Below the pieces are notes generated by a model. It saw only the letters and a list, made by a program, of their open reading frames with translations, did not search any database and was not told the origin of the DNA. A stretch of DNA of 44,094 nucleotides from Paracoccaceae bacterium (GTDB taxonomy: Bacteria > Pseudomonadota > Alphaproteobacteria > Rhodobacterales > Rhodobacteraceae): the NCBI GenBank assembly GCA_030625695.1, contig DAOUQK010000002.1, forward strand, positions 1 through 44,094, read 5' to 3'. Shown here piece by piece: positions 7,999 to 16,847 of this stretch (the stretch's first letter is position 1; every line of letters starts with the position of its first letter). The position numbers and the translations under genes were made by a program.

Positions 7999-10242
7999 AT
8001 GCCCGATTTGCTGATTGAACTGATGAGCGAAGAAATTCCGGCACGGATGCAGAACCGCGCCGCCGAAGACCTGAAAAAGCGCGTGACCGATGGATTGGTC
8101 GAGGCCGGCCTGACCTACGGGGCTGCGCATGGCGCGTCCACCCCACGCCGCCTGACATTGGCGGTCGAGGGTTTGCTGGCCGCGTCACCGGATGTGCGCG
8201 AGGAACGCAAAGGCCCCAAGGTGGGCGCGCCCGACAAAGCCATCGAGGGGTTCCTGCGCGGCGCAGGGGTAGCGCGCGATATGCTTGAGGAACGCGACAC
8301 GCCCAAGGGTGCGGTGTACTTTGCGACCATCGAAAAGCCGGGGCGGGCGGCGGCGGATATTGTTGCTGAGGTGTTGGAGCAGGTGGTGCGCAATTTTCCC
8401 TGGCCCAAGTCGATGCGCTGGGGCACCGGCAGTTTGCGCTGGGTGCGGCCTTTGCAGTCGATCCTGTGTATTCTCAGCGATGAGGCCGGGGCCAGTGTGG
8501 TGCCCTTGGAGATTGATGGGATTGTTGCGGGTGACCAAACACAGGGTCATCGGTTCATGGCCCCTGCGGCGTTTTCGGTTGTTTCGTTCAACGATTATGA
8601 GGCAAAGCTAAAGCAGGCCAAGGTGATCCTGTCCCCTGCCGAACGGGGTGATCACATCCACGCCGAGGCGGTTAATCTGGCCTTTGCCGCCGGGTTGGAG
8701 CTGGTTGAGGACAAGGGGCTTTTGGCTGAGGTGGCCGCGCTGGTGGAATGGCCTGTGGTGCTGATGGGGCAGATCGGCGCGGATTTTCTGAGCCTGCCGC
8801 CCGAAGTCTTGCAAACCTCAATGCGCGAACATCAAAAATTCTTTTCACTGCGTGACAAGGCGGGCAAGATCACCCGGTTCATTACGGTGGCAAACGTCGA
8901 AACGCCCGATCAGGGCGCGTTGGTTCTTGCGGGCTATGAAAGCGTTCTGTCGGCCCGCCTGGCCGATGCGCGGTTTTTCTGGGACAATGACCTGCGGGTG
9001 GCCACGTCTGACATGAATGTCTGGACCCAGGCGCTTGAAAACGTGACGTTTCACGGAAAACTTGGCTCGCAAGGCGAGCGTATCCGGCGGATCGCGGCGC
9101 TTGCTCGCGAACTGGCCCCGGTGTGCGGCGCGGATGCGGATAAGGCCGAGACAGCGGCATTACTGGCCAAGGCTGATCTTAGTTCCGAGATGGTTTATGA
9201 ATTCCCGGAACTTCAAGGGGTTATGGGACGGTATTACATCGAAGCCTCTGGGCAGGATGCGGAAATTGCCGCCGTTGCAGAGGAGCATTATTCGCCGCTT
9301 GGGCCATCGGATGATGTGCCCTCTGCGCCATTGTCGGTTTGTGTGGCACTGGCGGACAAGCTGGACACCTTGACCGGATTTTGGGCAATTGATGAAAAAC
9401 CGACCGGATCAAAAGACCCATTTGCTTTGCGGCGGGCGGTTTTGGGGGTGATCCGATTGGTCCTGAGCAACGATCTGCGTCTACCGCTGGATCAATATGT
9501 GGACCGGCAACTGCTGCGCCACAAAATCCAGCTGAATGGGGACGCGGACGAACAGGATCTGGCCGCTCTGCGCGACATTCTGGCGGAAATCGCCGAGCAT
9601 GGCGTGTTTGGCGCGGCTGTGCAAACGGTGATGGACAAGCTGCGCAACGAAGAACAACCGGAGATGAAAGAGGGGTCGCTGCTGCGTACGATTGGCGATT
9701 TGGTGCCAGACCTTTCAACGGATTTGTTGGTGTTTGTTCATGACCGTCTAAAGGGTTTTCTGCGTGATCAGGACGTCCGTCACGATATCATCGATGCCTG
9801 TATTGCCATGCCTGGCAACGACGACCTGAACCAGTTGGTAAAACGGGCGCGGGCATTGGCGGGGGCTTTGGAAACCGACGACGGGGCCAATCTGGTGCAG
9901 GGCTTCAAGCGGGCCAATAACATTCTGGCCCAGGCCGAGGAAAAAGACGGGGTTGAATATTCTTACGGCGCGGATGTGAAATTTGCCGAGACTGATAGTG
10001 AAAAGGCGTTGTTTGCGGCGTTGGAGGCGGGCGAGCCGAAGATTGAAGCGGCGTTGAAGGCCGAAGACTTCACCACAGCGGTCAGCGAAATGGCGGCGTT
10101 GCGCCCCAGTATTGATGCGTTCTTTGAGGATGTTAAGGTTAATGCCGACAGCGAAGTTCTGCGTCGTAACCGGTTGAACCTGCTTAATCATGTGCGCAAG
10201 GCTTGCGGGCAGGTGGCCGATCTGACGCGGATCGAAGGGTAG
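7999..10242 (+). CDS. glyS: Glycyl-tRNA synthetase beta subunit
   Basis: MPDLLIELMSEEIPARMQNRAAEDL..., 747 aa, canonical GlyS. Confidence 0.98.
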   Translation: MPDLLIELMSEEIPARMQNRAAEDLKKRVTDGLVEAGLTYGAAHGASTPRRLTLAVEGLLAASPDVREERKGPKVGAPDKAIEGFLRGAGVARDMLEERDTPKGAVYFATIEKPGRAAADIVAEVLEQVVRNFPWPKSMRWGTGSLRWVRPLQSILCILSDEAGASVVPLEIDGIVAGDQTQGHRFMAPAAFSVVSFNDYEAKLKQAKVILSPAERGDHIHAEAVNLAFAAGLELVEDKGLLAEVAALVEWPVVLMGQIGADFLSLPPEVLQTSMREHQKFFSLRDKAGKITRFITVANVETPDQGALVLAGYESVLSARLADARFFWDNDLRVATSDMNVWTQALENVTFHGKLGSQGERIRRIAALARELAPVCGADADKAETAALLAKADLSSEMVYEFPELQGVMGRYYIEASGQDAEIAAVAEEHYSPLGPSDDVPSAPLSVCVALADKLDTLTGFWAIDEKPTGSKDPFALRRAVLGVIRLVLSNDLRLPLDQYVDRQLLRHKIQLNGDADEQDLAALRDILAEIAEHGVFGAAVQTVMDKLRNEEQPEMKEGSLLRTIGDLVPDLSTDLLVFVHDRLKGFLRDQDVRHDIIDACIAMPGNDDLNQLVKRARALAGALETDDGANLVQGFKRANNILAQAEEKDGVEYSYGADVKFAETDSEKALFAALEAGEPKIEAALKAEDFTTAVSEMAALRPSIDAFFEDVKVNADSEVLRRNRLNLLNHVRKACGQVADLTRIEG

Positions 10243-10287
10243 GGCGCGCTTTCTTTCGAAGGACGGTGGGCAAATTGCCCACCCTAC
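10239..10287. repeat. GTAG REP-like pair (left unit degenerate; right unit GGTGGGCAAATTGCCCACC-CTAC at 10265-10287)
   Basis: 10265-10287 is the exact reverse complement of the 23-mer at 2186-2208. Confidence 0.75.
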
Positions 10288-10316
10288 GGGGGCTTGCGCG
10301 TTTGTGTAACCGGCCT

Positions 10317-12911
10317 ATGCTGCACTTGCAGAAAGACAAGGAACAGCAGCTCGTGGACGCCTCAGTTCAGAATGACCCGAATGTGACATTGATTACCGCC
10401 GACGCGCCGGTCGATGCCTCGACCCACGGCGGGCGGGCCAAGTGTTTGCAACGTCTGGTGCGGCTTGACCTGCCGGTGCCGCGTACCGTCGCCCTGTCGT
10501 TTGAAGCAGTGCATGCGCTGGCAAATGGCGACATGCCGGACCTTGAAGCGATTGTCAGTCAGTTCGAGCCGGGGTCGTTGTTATGTGTGCGCCCCTCGTC
10601 CGAGGACCCGGATTGGGGCGGCCCCGGTGCGGTTCTGAACATTGGTATGAATGATGCGCGTCATAAGGAACTATGCGCCAGGATGGGGGACGAGGCCGCC
10701 AGTGCGTTGTACTTGCGGTTTGTTCAGTCTTACGCGACCCATGTGGCGCGGCTTGACCCGGATGAATTTGATCTGGAGGGCGAGGATAACGACCTGTCCC
10801 GCACCCTGCACGCCTATAAGGAAGAAGCGGATGAGCCGTTTCCGCAGGACCCGGCACAGCAATTGGCCGGGGTTTTACTGTCAATGGCGCGGGCCTGGGA
10901 AGGGACAACTGCGCGACTGTTACGGCAAGCCAAAGGCGCGCCTGCCGATGCGGGGTTGGGCCTTGTGGTGCAGGAAATGATCCTCGGGATGGGGCAGAAT
11001 TCGGAACTGGGGGAATGTGGTTCTGGCGTGTTGCAACTGGTCAACCGATCGACTGGCATGCCACAGGTCACCGGGCGTTATCTGAGCCAGTCTCAGGGGC
11101 GGGATGCTTTGGGGGCCGGGGCCAAGGCGTTATTCCTGGAAAGCGACGCACGCGGTAAGGCGCTGGAAGATGTGGCACCCGAAGCGTTTTCAGCCCTTAA
11201 GGTTCACGCCGCCTTGATGCGCGAGAAACTGCGCGAAGAGATGCAGGTCGAATTTGTGATCGAGGCCGGTCAGGTGCATTTGCTGGACGGCGTGCGGGTG
11301 GCGCGGTCGTCGCGCGCGGCTGTGCGCATTGCCGTGCGTCTGGCCCAAGACGGCATCATCACCCAGCAAGAGGCAGTGATGCGGATTGATCCGCATTCGC
11401 TGAACGAACTGCTGCACCGTCAGATTGACCCCGAGGCACCCCGCGACGTGCTGGCCACCGGTATTGGTGCCAGCCCCGGGGCCGCGACCGGTAAGATCGT
11501 CTTTACCGCCGCCGAGGCGCAGGCGGGTGCGGCGCGGCGCGAGCCATGCATATTGGTGCGTCGTGAAACCTCGCCCGAGGATATTCGTGGTATGCACGCC
11601 GCAGTAGCTGTGCTGACCGAACGGGGCGGGATGACCAGCCACGCGGCGGTGATTGGCCGGGGCATGGGGCTGCCTTGCATTGTCGGCGCGTCTTCGATGC
11701 GGTTTCAGACCCGCGACCGCAAGCTGACGGCCCCGGATGGGCGGGTCCTGAAAACCGGCGATATCATTACCGTTGATGGTACATCCGGTCAGGTCCTGGC
11801 CGGCGAGCCAGAGATGATCGAGGCCGCACTGGACGATGCGTTCCAGACCCTGATGGGCTGGGCTGATGATGCGCGCGACATTGATATTCGCGCCAATGCT
11901 GATACCCCCGCTGACGCGCAATCTGCGCGCAATTTCAACGCTCAGGGCATTGGGTTGTGCCGTACCGAACATATGTTCTTTGATCCCGCCCGTCTGGTGG
12001 TAATGCGCGAAATGATCTTTGCCGAAACGTCTCAGGGGCGCGCCGCCGTGCTGGAACGCCTGTTGCCGATGCAACGCGAGGATTTCATCCAGCTTTTCAG
12101 TATTATGCAAGGCCAGCCGGTCTGCATCCGCCTGTTTGACCCGCCGTTGCACGAATTCCTGCCTGCCACCCGCACTGGTCAACGCGAGTTGGCCGAGGCG
12201 CTAAACCTGTCCTTAAGCGACGTGACCCGCCGGGTCGAGGCGATGGGTGAATATAACCCGATGCTGGGTCTGCGCGGCGTCCGCCTTGGCGTCACCGTGC
12301 CCGAGATTTACGACATGCAGGCCCGGGCAATATTCGAGGCGGCGTTAGAGGCGAGCACGCCCGAACATCCGGTGGTGCCGGAAATCATGATCCCACTGGT
12401 CAGCGCACGGCGCGAAGTTGAACTGGTCAAAACCCGTATTGATGCGGTTGCGGCCTCGGTCAAATCCGAGCAAGGCAAGGACGTTGAATTTCGCCTTGGT
12501 GTCATGGTCGAAACCCCGCGCGCCGCGTTGCGTGCGCATGAAATCGCACCCTATTGCGAATTCCTCAGCTTTGGCACCAATGACCTAACGCAGATGACCT
12601 ATGGATTGTCGCGTGACGATGCCGGGCGGTTCATGTCCGACTATGTGCGTCAGGGGGTTTTCCCGGAAGATCCGTTTCATGTGCTGGACGTTGAAGGCGT
12701 CGGTGAGTTGCTGAAATTAGGCGCAGAGCGAGGCCGCGCCGGGCACGAGGGAATCACCCTGTCAATTTGCGGCGAACATGGTGGCAATCCAGAGTCCATT
12801 GCCTTTTGTCGCGATGCCGGATTCGACTATGTATCCTGCTCGCCGTTCCGGGTGCCCGTGGCGCGCCTGGCTGCGGCGCAATTGGCCATTTCACACAACA
12901 TCGGCGGCTAA
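10317..12911 (+). CDS. ppdK: Pyruvate,phosphate dikinase / PEP synthase-like protein
   Basis: PEP-mobile domain GGMTSHAAVIGRGMGLPCIVG, C-terminal EFLSFGTNDLTQMTYGLSRDDAGRF and SICGEHGG; start ATG 10317 chosen because the upstream part of the ORF overlaps glyS and the REP. Confidence 0.88.
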   Translation: MLHLQKDKEQQLVDASVQNDPNVTLITADAPVDASTHGGRAKCLQRLVRLDLPVPRTVALSFEAVHALANGDMPDLEAIVSQFEPGSLLCVRPSSEDPDWGGPGAVLNIGMNDARHKELCARMGDEAASALYLRFVQSYATHVARLDPDEFDLEGEDNDLSRTLHAYKEEADEPFPQDPAQQLAGVLLSMARAWEGTTARLLRQAKGAPADAGLGLVVQEMILGMGQNSELGECGSGVLQLVNRSTGMPQVTGRYLSQSQGRDALGAGAKALFLESDARGKALEDVAPEAFSALKVHAALMREKLREEMQVEFVIEAGQVHLLDGVRVARSSRAAVRIAVRLAQDGIITQQEAVMRIDPHSLNELLHRQIDPEAPRDVLATGIGASPGAATGKIVFTAAEAQAGAARREPCILVRRETSPEDIRGMHAAVAVLTERGGMTSHAAVIGRGMGLPCIVGASSMRFQTRDRKLTAPDGRVLKTGDIITVDGTSGQVLAGEPEMIEAALDDAFQTLMGWADDARDIDIRANADTPADAQSARNFNAQGIGLCRTEHMFFDPARLVVMREMIFAETSQGRAAVLERLLPMQREDFIQLFSIMQGQPVCIRLFDPPLHEFLPATRTGQRELAEALNLSLSDVTRRVEAMGEYNPMLGLRGVRLGVTVPEIYDMQARAIFEAALEASTPEHPVVPEIMIPLVSARREVELVKTRIDAVAASVKSEQGKDVEFRLGVMVETPRAALRAHEIAPYCEFLSFGTNDLTQMTYGLSRDDAGRFMSDYVRQGVFPEDPFHVLDVEGVGELLKLGAERGRAGHEGITLSICGEHGGNPESIAFCRDAGFDYVSCSPFRVPVARLAAAQLAISHNIGG

Positions 12912-13005
12912 TTTCGCCGTAGTATCAACATATTGTGGTGTGAACCTCGTGTTGTTAACCAAGAGCACCCGCCAAGCGGTTGATTTTGTTTCACTAAATA
13001 ACCCT

Positions 13006-13013
13006 CATTTTGC
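13006..13013. repeat. Left 8-bp target site duplication CATTTTGC
   Basis: Identical to 15960-15967, exactly abutting the terminal inverted repeats. Confidence 0.9.
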
Positions 13014-13032
13014 GGTAGTGGGTCACTTTGAA
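13014..13032 (+). repeat. Left terminal inverted repeat
   Basis: GGTAGTGGGTCACTTTGAA. Confidence 0.9.
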
Positions 13033-13090
13033 ATATGACCCCATGCAGCTTTGATTTGCACCGGATCGCATCTATCCCTATCTTATACAT

Positions 13091-13312
13091 ATGACAGACA
13101 AACCCAAGAGACCCAGAGACGCCAACCAGCTTGCCCATATGATCGCAGGCATTGCTACTGGTGACGATGTGAAGCACGAGCCTGATACGTCAGGGCAGCG
13201 CAAGGGCGGACTTAAGGGCGGCAAGGCAAAAGCGCAGTCACTAACGCCTGAACAGCGATCCGAAGCTGCTCAGGTCGCCGCCGCCGCGCGTTGGAAGAAG
13301 TCGGACGATTAA
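13091..13312 (+). CDS. Small basic passenger protein (73 aa; GGLKGGKAKAQSLTPEQRSEAAQVAAAARW motif)
   Basis: ORF inside the element; Ala/Lys-rich motif seen in proteins often annotated histone H1-like or RNA-binding. Confidence 0.65.
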   Translation: MTDKPKRPRDANQLAHMIAGIATGDDVKHEPDTSGQRKGGLKGGKAKAQSLTPEQRSEAAQVAAAARWKKSDD

Positions 13313-13794
13313 TCGTCCGTAAGTTCATCTTCCGCATCTGCTGCGTGCTTACGCAATTCGATATCAAAGCCAAAGTCAAAATCGAGTTGGATTTCTTCTT
13401 CGTCTCTGTGACGAGAGTTCCAGTGGTCGGAGTCGTAACTCAACTGCAACCCGTCGCCCACCATCTGCTCTCGTCGCAGGTTGAGAGATTTGATCATCAT
13501 ATTGCGTGGCGCTTCGTCAATATCAACCCAGACGAACAACGATTGCTGGCCCTGCTTGATCGGTATTGCGTGATTTACGCGATATGGCCGTCCGGTATCT
13601 TCATCGTGTTTGATTTCGTCCCGTGCGGCGCGAGATAACTCTTGCGCAAGAACGTCCAATGGGTCTTTGGGGACGGGCATTTCCCAACCCATTAGTTCAG
13701 CAAATTTTGCGACCTTCTTCATATCGACTTGGATTTCGCCAGTCTCATCTTTGTAGTGGCGAATAAGACGTTGTAGGTCTTTTTTCTTACTCAT
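13309..13794 (-). CDS. Passenger hypothetical protein (161 aa), likely co-operonic with the upstream HTH-ImmA/IrrE gene
   Basis: ORF 14 bp downstream of 13809-14954 on the same strand; acidic segment DEEEIQLDFDFGFDIE. Confidence 0.75.
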   Translation of the reverse strand: MSKKKDLQRLIRHYKDETGEIQVDMKKVAKFAELMGWEMPVPKDPLDVLAQELSRAARDEIKHDEDTGRPYRVNHAIPIKQGQQSLFVWVDIDEAPRNMMIKSLNLRREQMVGDGLQLSYDSDHWNSRHRDEEEIQLDFDFGFDIELRKHAADAEDELTDD

Positions 13795-13808
13795 GGTGGT
13801 AGCCCCTT

Positions 13809-14954
13809 TTAATTGGCATCTGTAGGGGCAACATCACCCCATCCGTCCGTGACGGCATTTGGCGTTACGATTGAGCGCACTGGAACAAGGTGATCGCGCG
13901 CGAGGTGATATTTTTGGGTTCTGAATTGAAGTTGGCCCGCTACTAAGCCTGTGTGGACTTTTAGCATCCGAGCTAGACCAATGATGTCGCGCAAGGCGAA
14001 GATAGGAGATTTGCGGGAAATAAATGCGTCCATCATTTTCTTTGGAACGCAAAACTCTGAGGCAGCGGTATTCGCTCGCGCTTCTTGGTCAATAAGATCT
14101 TGCGTGACCTGTGCTGCCTCACCAGAATTGATATCAACATCGAGCATCATTTCTTTAAGTCCGTCACGATTGTTGACATGTTCAAGTTCGTGTCGAAGGA
14201 CAAAAACAAAATTGTCTATCCGGTCAAAACGCATTGTCATACCTATGACTGGCGAGTTCTCATCAAGCCAAAAACAAACGCCGTCGATCTTTGTGGATGG
14301 CAGTGCTTCAACGATCACGAAGCGAATGCCAGCTTCTGCAAGAATGCGGGGGACTTTGCGGAGTTCTTCGGCAGAGTGAATGAGTGTCTTGATCTTCGAT
14401 ATTGCCGACTTCACTGATGCGGGCGAATACCGCGCGACCAGCATCTCGGATGCGAGGGTTTTAACTCTGTAGAGCCAAGCTAGTTGGGCTGGCGTTGCCG
14501 CGATGCTGACCTCTGTTTTCTTGGATGCATGAGGGAGGGTTTCAATGTCTTCGAGGCGATTTGCTTGGAAAAATTGAAGCAGAGATTCCTCTACGTTCTC
14601 AATATCTTTGACGGACGTGGCGTCCAACCATCCCCGCTTAATCATCGCACTAATAGGTAACTTCCCTATCAATTCAGCCCGCATTTGCCGCTTTGGGTTT
14701 GGTGTGCTTTCTATGCGTGCGACTGCTAGATCATAAGTCTTTTGTAAAAACAAAAATCTCTCTGCGGGGACGCCGAATACTTCCTCAAAAATAATTGCTG
14801 TATCAGCATCGACCTTTCTTACATTGGATGTTGTCTTACTGATGATGGACTCGTCCATACCAGAAATGATTGCCAGCGTTCTTTTGGTCCAGCCCCGCTC
14901 TGCGAGTAATGCTGTAACCAGTTGTCCCGGTGATTTATATTCTTCACTGCTCAT
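13809..14954 (-). CDS. HigA-like XRE-HTH domain fused to ImmA/IrrE-family metallopeptidase
   Basis: N-terminal HTH (YKSPGQLVTALLAERGWTKRTLAIISGMDESIISKTTSN), C-terminal HEXXH (FVLRHELEHVNNRDG). Confidence 0.82.
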   Translation of the reverse strand: MSSEEYKSPGQLVTALLAERGWTKRTLAIISGMDESIISKTTSNVRKVDADTAIIFEEVFGVPAERFLFLQKTYDLAVARIESTPNPKRQMRAELIGKLPISAMIKRGWLDATSVKDIENVEESLLQFFQANRLEDIETLPHASKKTEVSIAATPAQLAWLYRVKTLASEMLVARYSPASVKSAISKIKTLIHSAEELRKVPRILAEAGIRFVIVEALPSTKIDGVCFWLDENSPVIGMTMRFDRIDNFVFVLRHELEHVNNRDGLKEMMLDVDINSGEAAQVTQDLIDQEARANTAASEFCVPKKMMDAFISRKSPIFALRDIIGLARMLKVHTGLVAGQLQFRTQKYHLARDHLVPVRSIVTPNAVTDGWGDVAPTDAN

Positions 14955-15033
14955 AATCCCGTATAGATCGGCTTAACTTTATGGGCAATAGGGAATGTGC
15001 GATAAATCGCAAACTTACTAAAAATGCTTGACT

Positions 15034-15050
15034 GGCGGTCACTTTGAAAC
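15034..15050 (+). repeat. Internal copy of the element's left-end sequence (GGCGGTCACTTTGAAAC)
   Basis: Shares GGTCACTTTGAAA with the left TIR at 13014-13033; lies just upstream of the transposase start. Confidence 0.7.
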
Positions 15051-15062
15051 TAAGTTGAGTTT

Positions 15063-15950
15063 ATGAGAAAACTCGACACCAAAACTCGCGCCCTGATCAT
15101 CCGCCTTCTGGTGGAAGGTAATAGCATCCGCGCCACATCACGCATTGCGGACGTATCCAAGAACACCGTCAACAAGTTGCTGATCGACGCAGGCAAGGCT
15201 TGCGCCATGTATCACGACGAGAATGTGCGCAACGTCAAAGCGTCTGTGATCCAGTGCGATGAAATCTGGTCGTTCACCTACGCCAAACAGAAGAACGTCA
15301 AGACCGCCAAGGCTGCGCCAGAAGACGCTGGCGACACTTGGACGTGGACTGCAATCGACAGCGACAGCAAGTTGATCGTGTCCTACATGGTTGGTGGCCG
15401 TGATAGCGAATACGCAATCGAATTCATGGATGATCTGCGCGCCCGCCTGTCCAACCGGGTCCAACTGACCACAGACGGGCACAAAGCCTATCTGGAAGCC
15501 GTAGAAGGCGCGTTTGGTGGCGACGTGGACTATGCCCAACTGATCAAGATGTACGGCAACACACCGGGCGGAAAAACACACGAAAAGAAGTATTCGCCAG
15601 CCGAATGCACTGGCACCAAAAAGCGGACCGTGGAAGGTCGCCCAGACAAGGCCCTGATCAGCACGTCATATGTGGAGCGTCAGAACCTGACCATGCGGAT
15701 GCACATGCGTCGGTTTACCCGCCTGACCAACGGTTTCAGCAAGAAGGTTGAGAACCACATGCACGCGGTTGCGCTGCATTTCATGTATTACAATTTTGTC
15801 CGCATTCACCAGACGTTGAAGGTTACACCGGCAATGGCGGCTGGCCTGACTGACCATCTTTGGGATATTTCTGATCTGGTTGCGTTGATCGACGCGAACG
15901 AATCGGCCCCCAAGAAACGCGGACCCTACAAGAAGCGAAATTCAAAGTGA
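15063..15950 (+). CDS. IS1-family-like DDE transposase
   Basis: ASVIQCDEIWSFTYAKQKNV, LTTDGHKAY, FMYYNFVRIHQTLKVTPAMAAG; N-terminal HTH (NSIRATSRIADVSKNTVNKLL). Confidence 0.88.
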   Translation: MRKLDTKTRALIIRLLVEGNSIRATSRIADVSKNTVNKLLIDAGKACAMYHDENVRNVKASVIQCDEIWSFTYAKQKNVKTAKAAPEDAGDTWTWTAIDSDSKLIVSYMVGGRDSEYAIEFMDDLRARLSNRVQLTTDGHKAYLEAVEGAFGGDVDYAQLIKMYGNTPGGKTHEKKYSPAECTGTKKRTVEGRPDKALISTSYVERQNLTMRMHMRRFTRLTNGFSKKVENHMHAVALHFMYYNFVRIHQTLKVTPAMAAGLTDHLWDISDLVALIDANESAPKKRGPYKKRNSK

Positions 15951-15959
15951 CCCACCACC
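15941..15959 (-). repeat. Right terminal inverted repeat
   Basis: TTCAAAGTGACCCACCACC, reverse complement matches the left TIR at 18/19. Confidence 0.9.
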
Positions 15960-15967
15960 CATTTTGC
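15960..15967. repeat. Right 8-bp target site duplication CATTTTGC
   Basis: Identical to 13006-13013. Confidence 0.9.
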
Positions 15968-16072
15968 CTAAAACTGGACCTTTTCTAATTAATACGTTAT
16001 TTGCGGTTTTCAGGCTTGTCTTTACAGGTTTGTCTTTGGGTGCCTGCGTGCTGCGCGCGGGATGGGGGAAAT

Positions 16073-16732
16073 ATGATTCGTTATCTGATCGTTCTCGCGA
16101 TCTTGCTGGGCGGCGCTGTGCCGATTGCAGGGTACGCACAATCGACTCAGGCCTCTGTGTCTGTGTCTGTGTCGGCTCAATCCGAAAAAGCCAAAACCCG
16201 GGGTGGGTTTTTCAAGGCGGTGCTGGTCAAGACCGGTATCATTCCCAAACCGCCGGTGAAGGTCAGTTTCAGCCGCGCCTGGGTTGATGCCCAACCCGAG
16301 CCGGAAGGCGACGAACAGTGGAGCTGCCTGTCCGAAGCGTTATATTTCGAGGCGCGTGGCGAGACTGTCAAAGGCCAGTTTGCCGTAGCCGAAGTGATCA
16401 TGAACCGGGTGAAAAGCAGCCGCTTTCCCGAAACCCTGTGCGGGGTGATCAATCAGGGGACGGCATCAGGGCGCAAGTATCAGTGTCAGTTCACCTATAA
16501 TTGCGATGGCTATAAAAACGTAATCGCCGAGCATCAGGCGTATGAGCGGGTGTCAAAAGTGGCGCGCGCCATCATTGACCAGGCCGAAGGGTCGGGTGCA
16601 TTGACCGGCGGGGCAACACATTACCATACCTCAGCCGTTAGCCCGGCGTGGTCGCGTATCTATAAAAACACGGCGCGCATTGGGGTGCATCTGTTTTATC
16701 GTCACAACTATCGAACAGCCAATAACGATTGA
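16073..16732 (+). CDS. SleB-like cell wall hydrolase
   Basis: CLSEALYFEARGETVKGQFAVAEVIMNRVKSSRFPETLCGVINQG...CQFTYNCDG...THYHTSAVSPAWSR. Confidence 0.88.
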   Translation: MIRYLIVLAILLGGAVPIAGYAQSTQASVSVSVSAQSEKAKTRGGFFKAVLVKTGIIPKPPVKVSFSRAWVDAQPEPEGDEQWSCLSEALYFEARGETVKGQFAVAEVIMNRVKSSRFPETLCGVINQGTASGRKYQCQFTYNCDGYKNVIAEHQAYERVSKVARAIIDQAEGSGALTGGATHYHTSAVSPAWSRIYKNTARIGVHLFYRHNYRTANND

Positions 16733-16847
16733 TCGACACGGATACTGAAATGCCGTTTTGATGCGCTGATATGGCGCTGTTACCCCTGTTCTATCGTGTG
16801 CTGTTCCTGCTATTTCCTCTGCCATACCCAAAGACGAGGATCGCCCG

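Larger units (their letters stand above)
13014..15959. mobile_element. IS1-like transposable element with passenger genes (2946 bp)
   Basis: TIRs GGTAGTGGGTCACTTTGAA (13014-13032) and TTCAAAGTGACCCACCACC (15941-15959), 18/19 match; 8-bp TSD CATTTTGC; DDE transposase adjacent to the right end. Confidence 0.9.

Noticed and set aside
10203-10316. Upstream extension of the PPDK-like ORF to 10203
   Set aside because: Would overlap the glyS end and translate the REP element; the protein homology only begins after the ATG at 10317.
11190-12182. 330-aa minus-strand ORF
   Set aside because: Antisense to the PPDK-like gene, His/Arg/Gly-rich shadow ORF.
16156-16182. Short (TGTGTC)n tract as a phase-variable repeat
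   Set aside because: The hexanucleotide unit keeps frame (VSVSVS) and only about three units are present, so it is not a convincing phase-variation switch.
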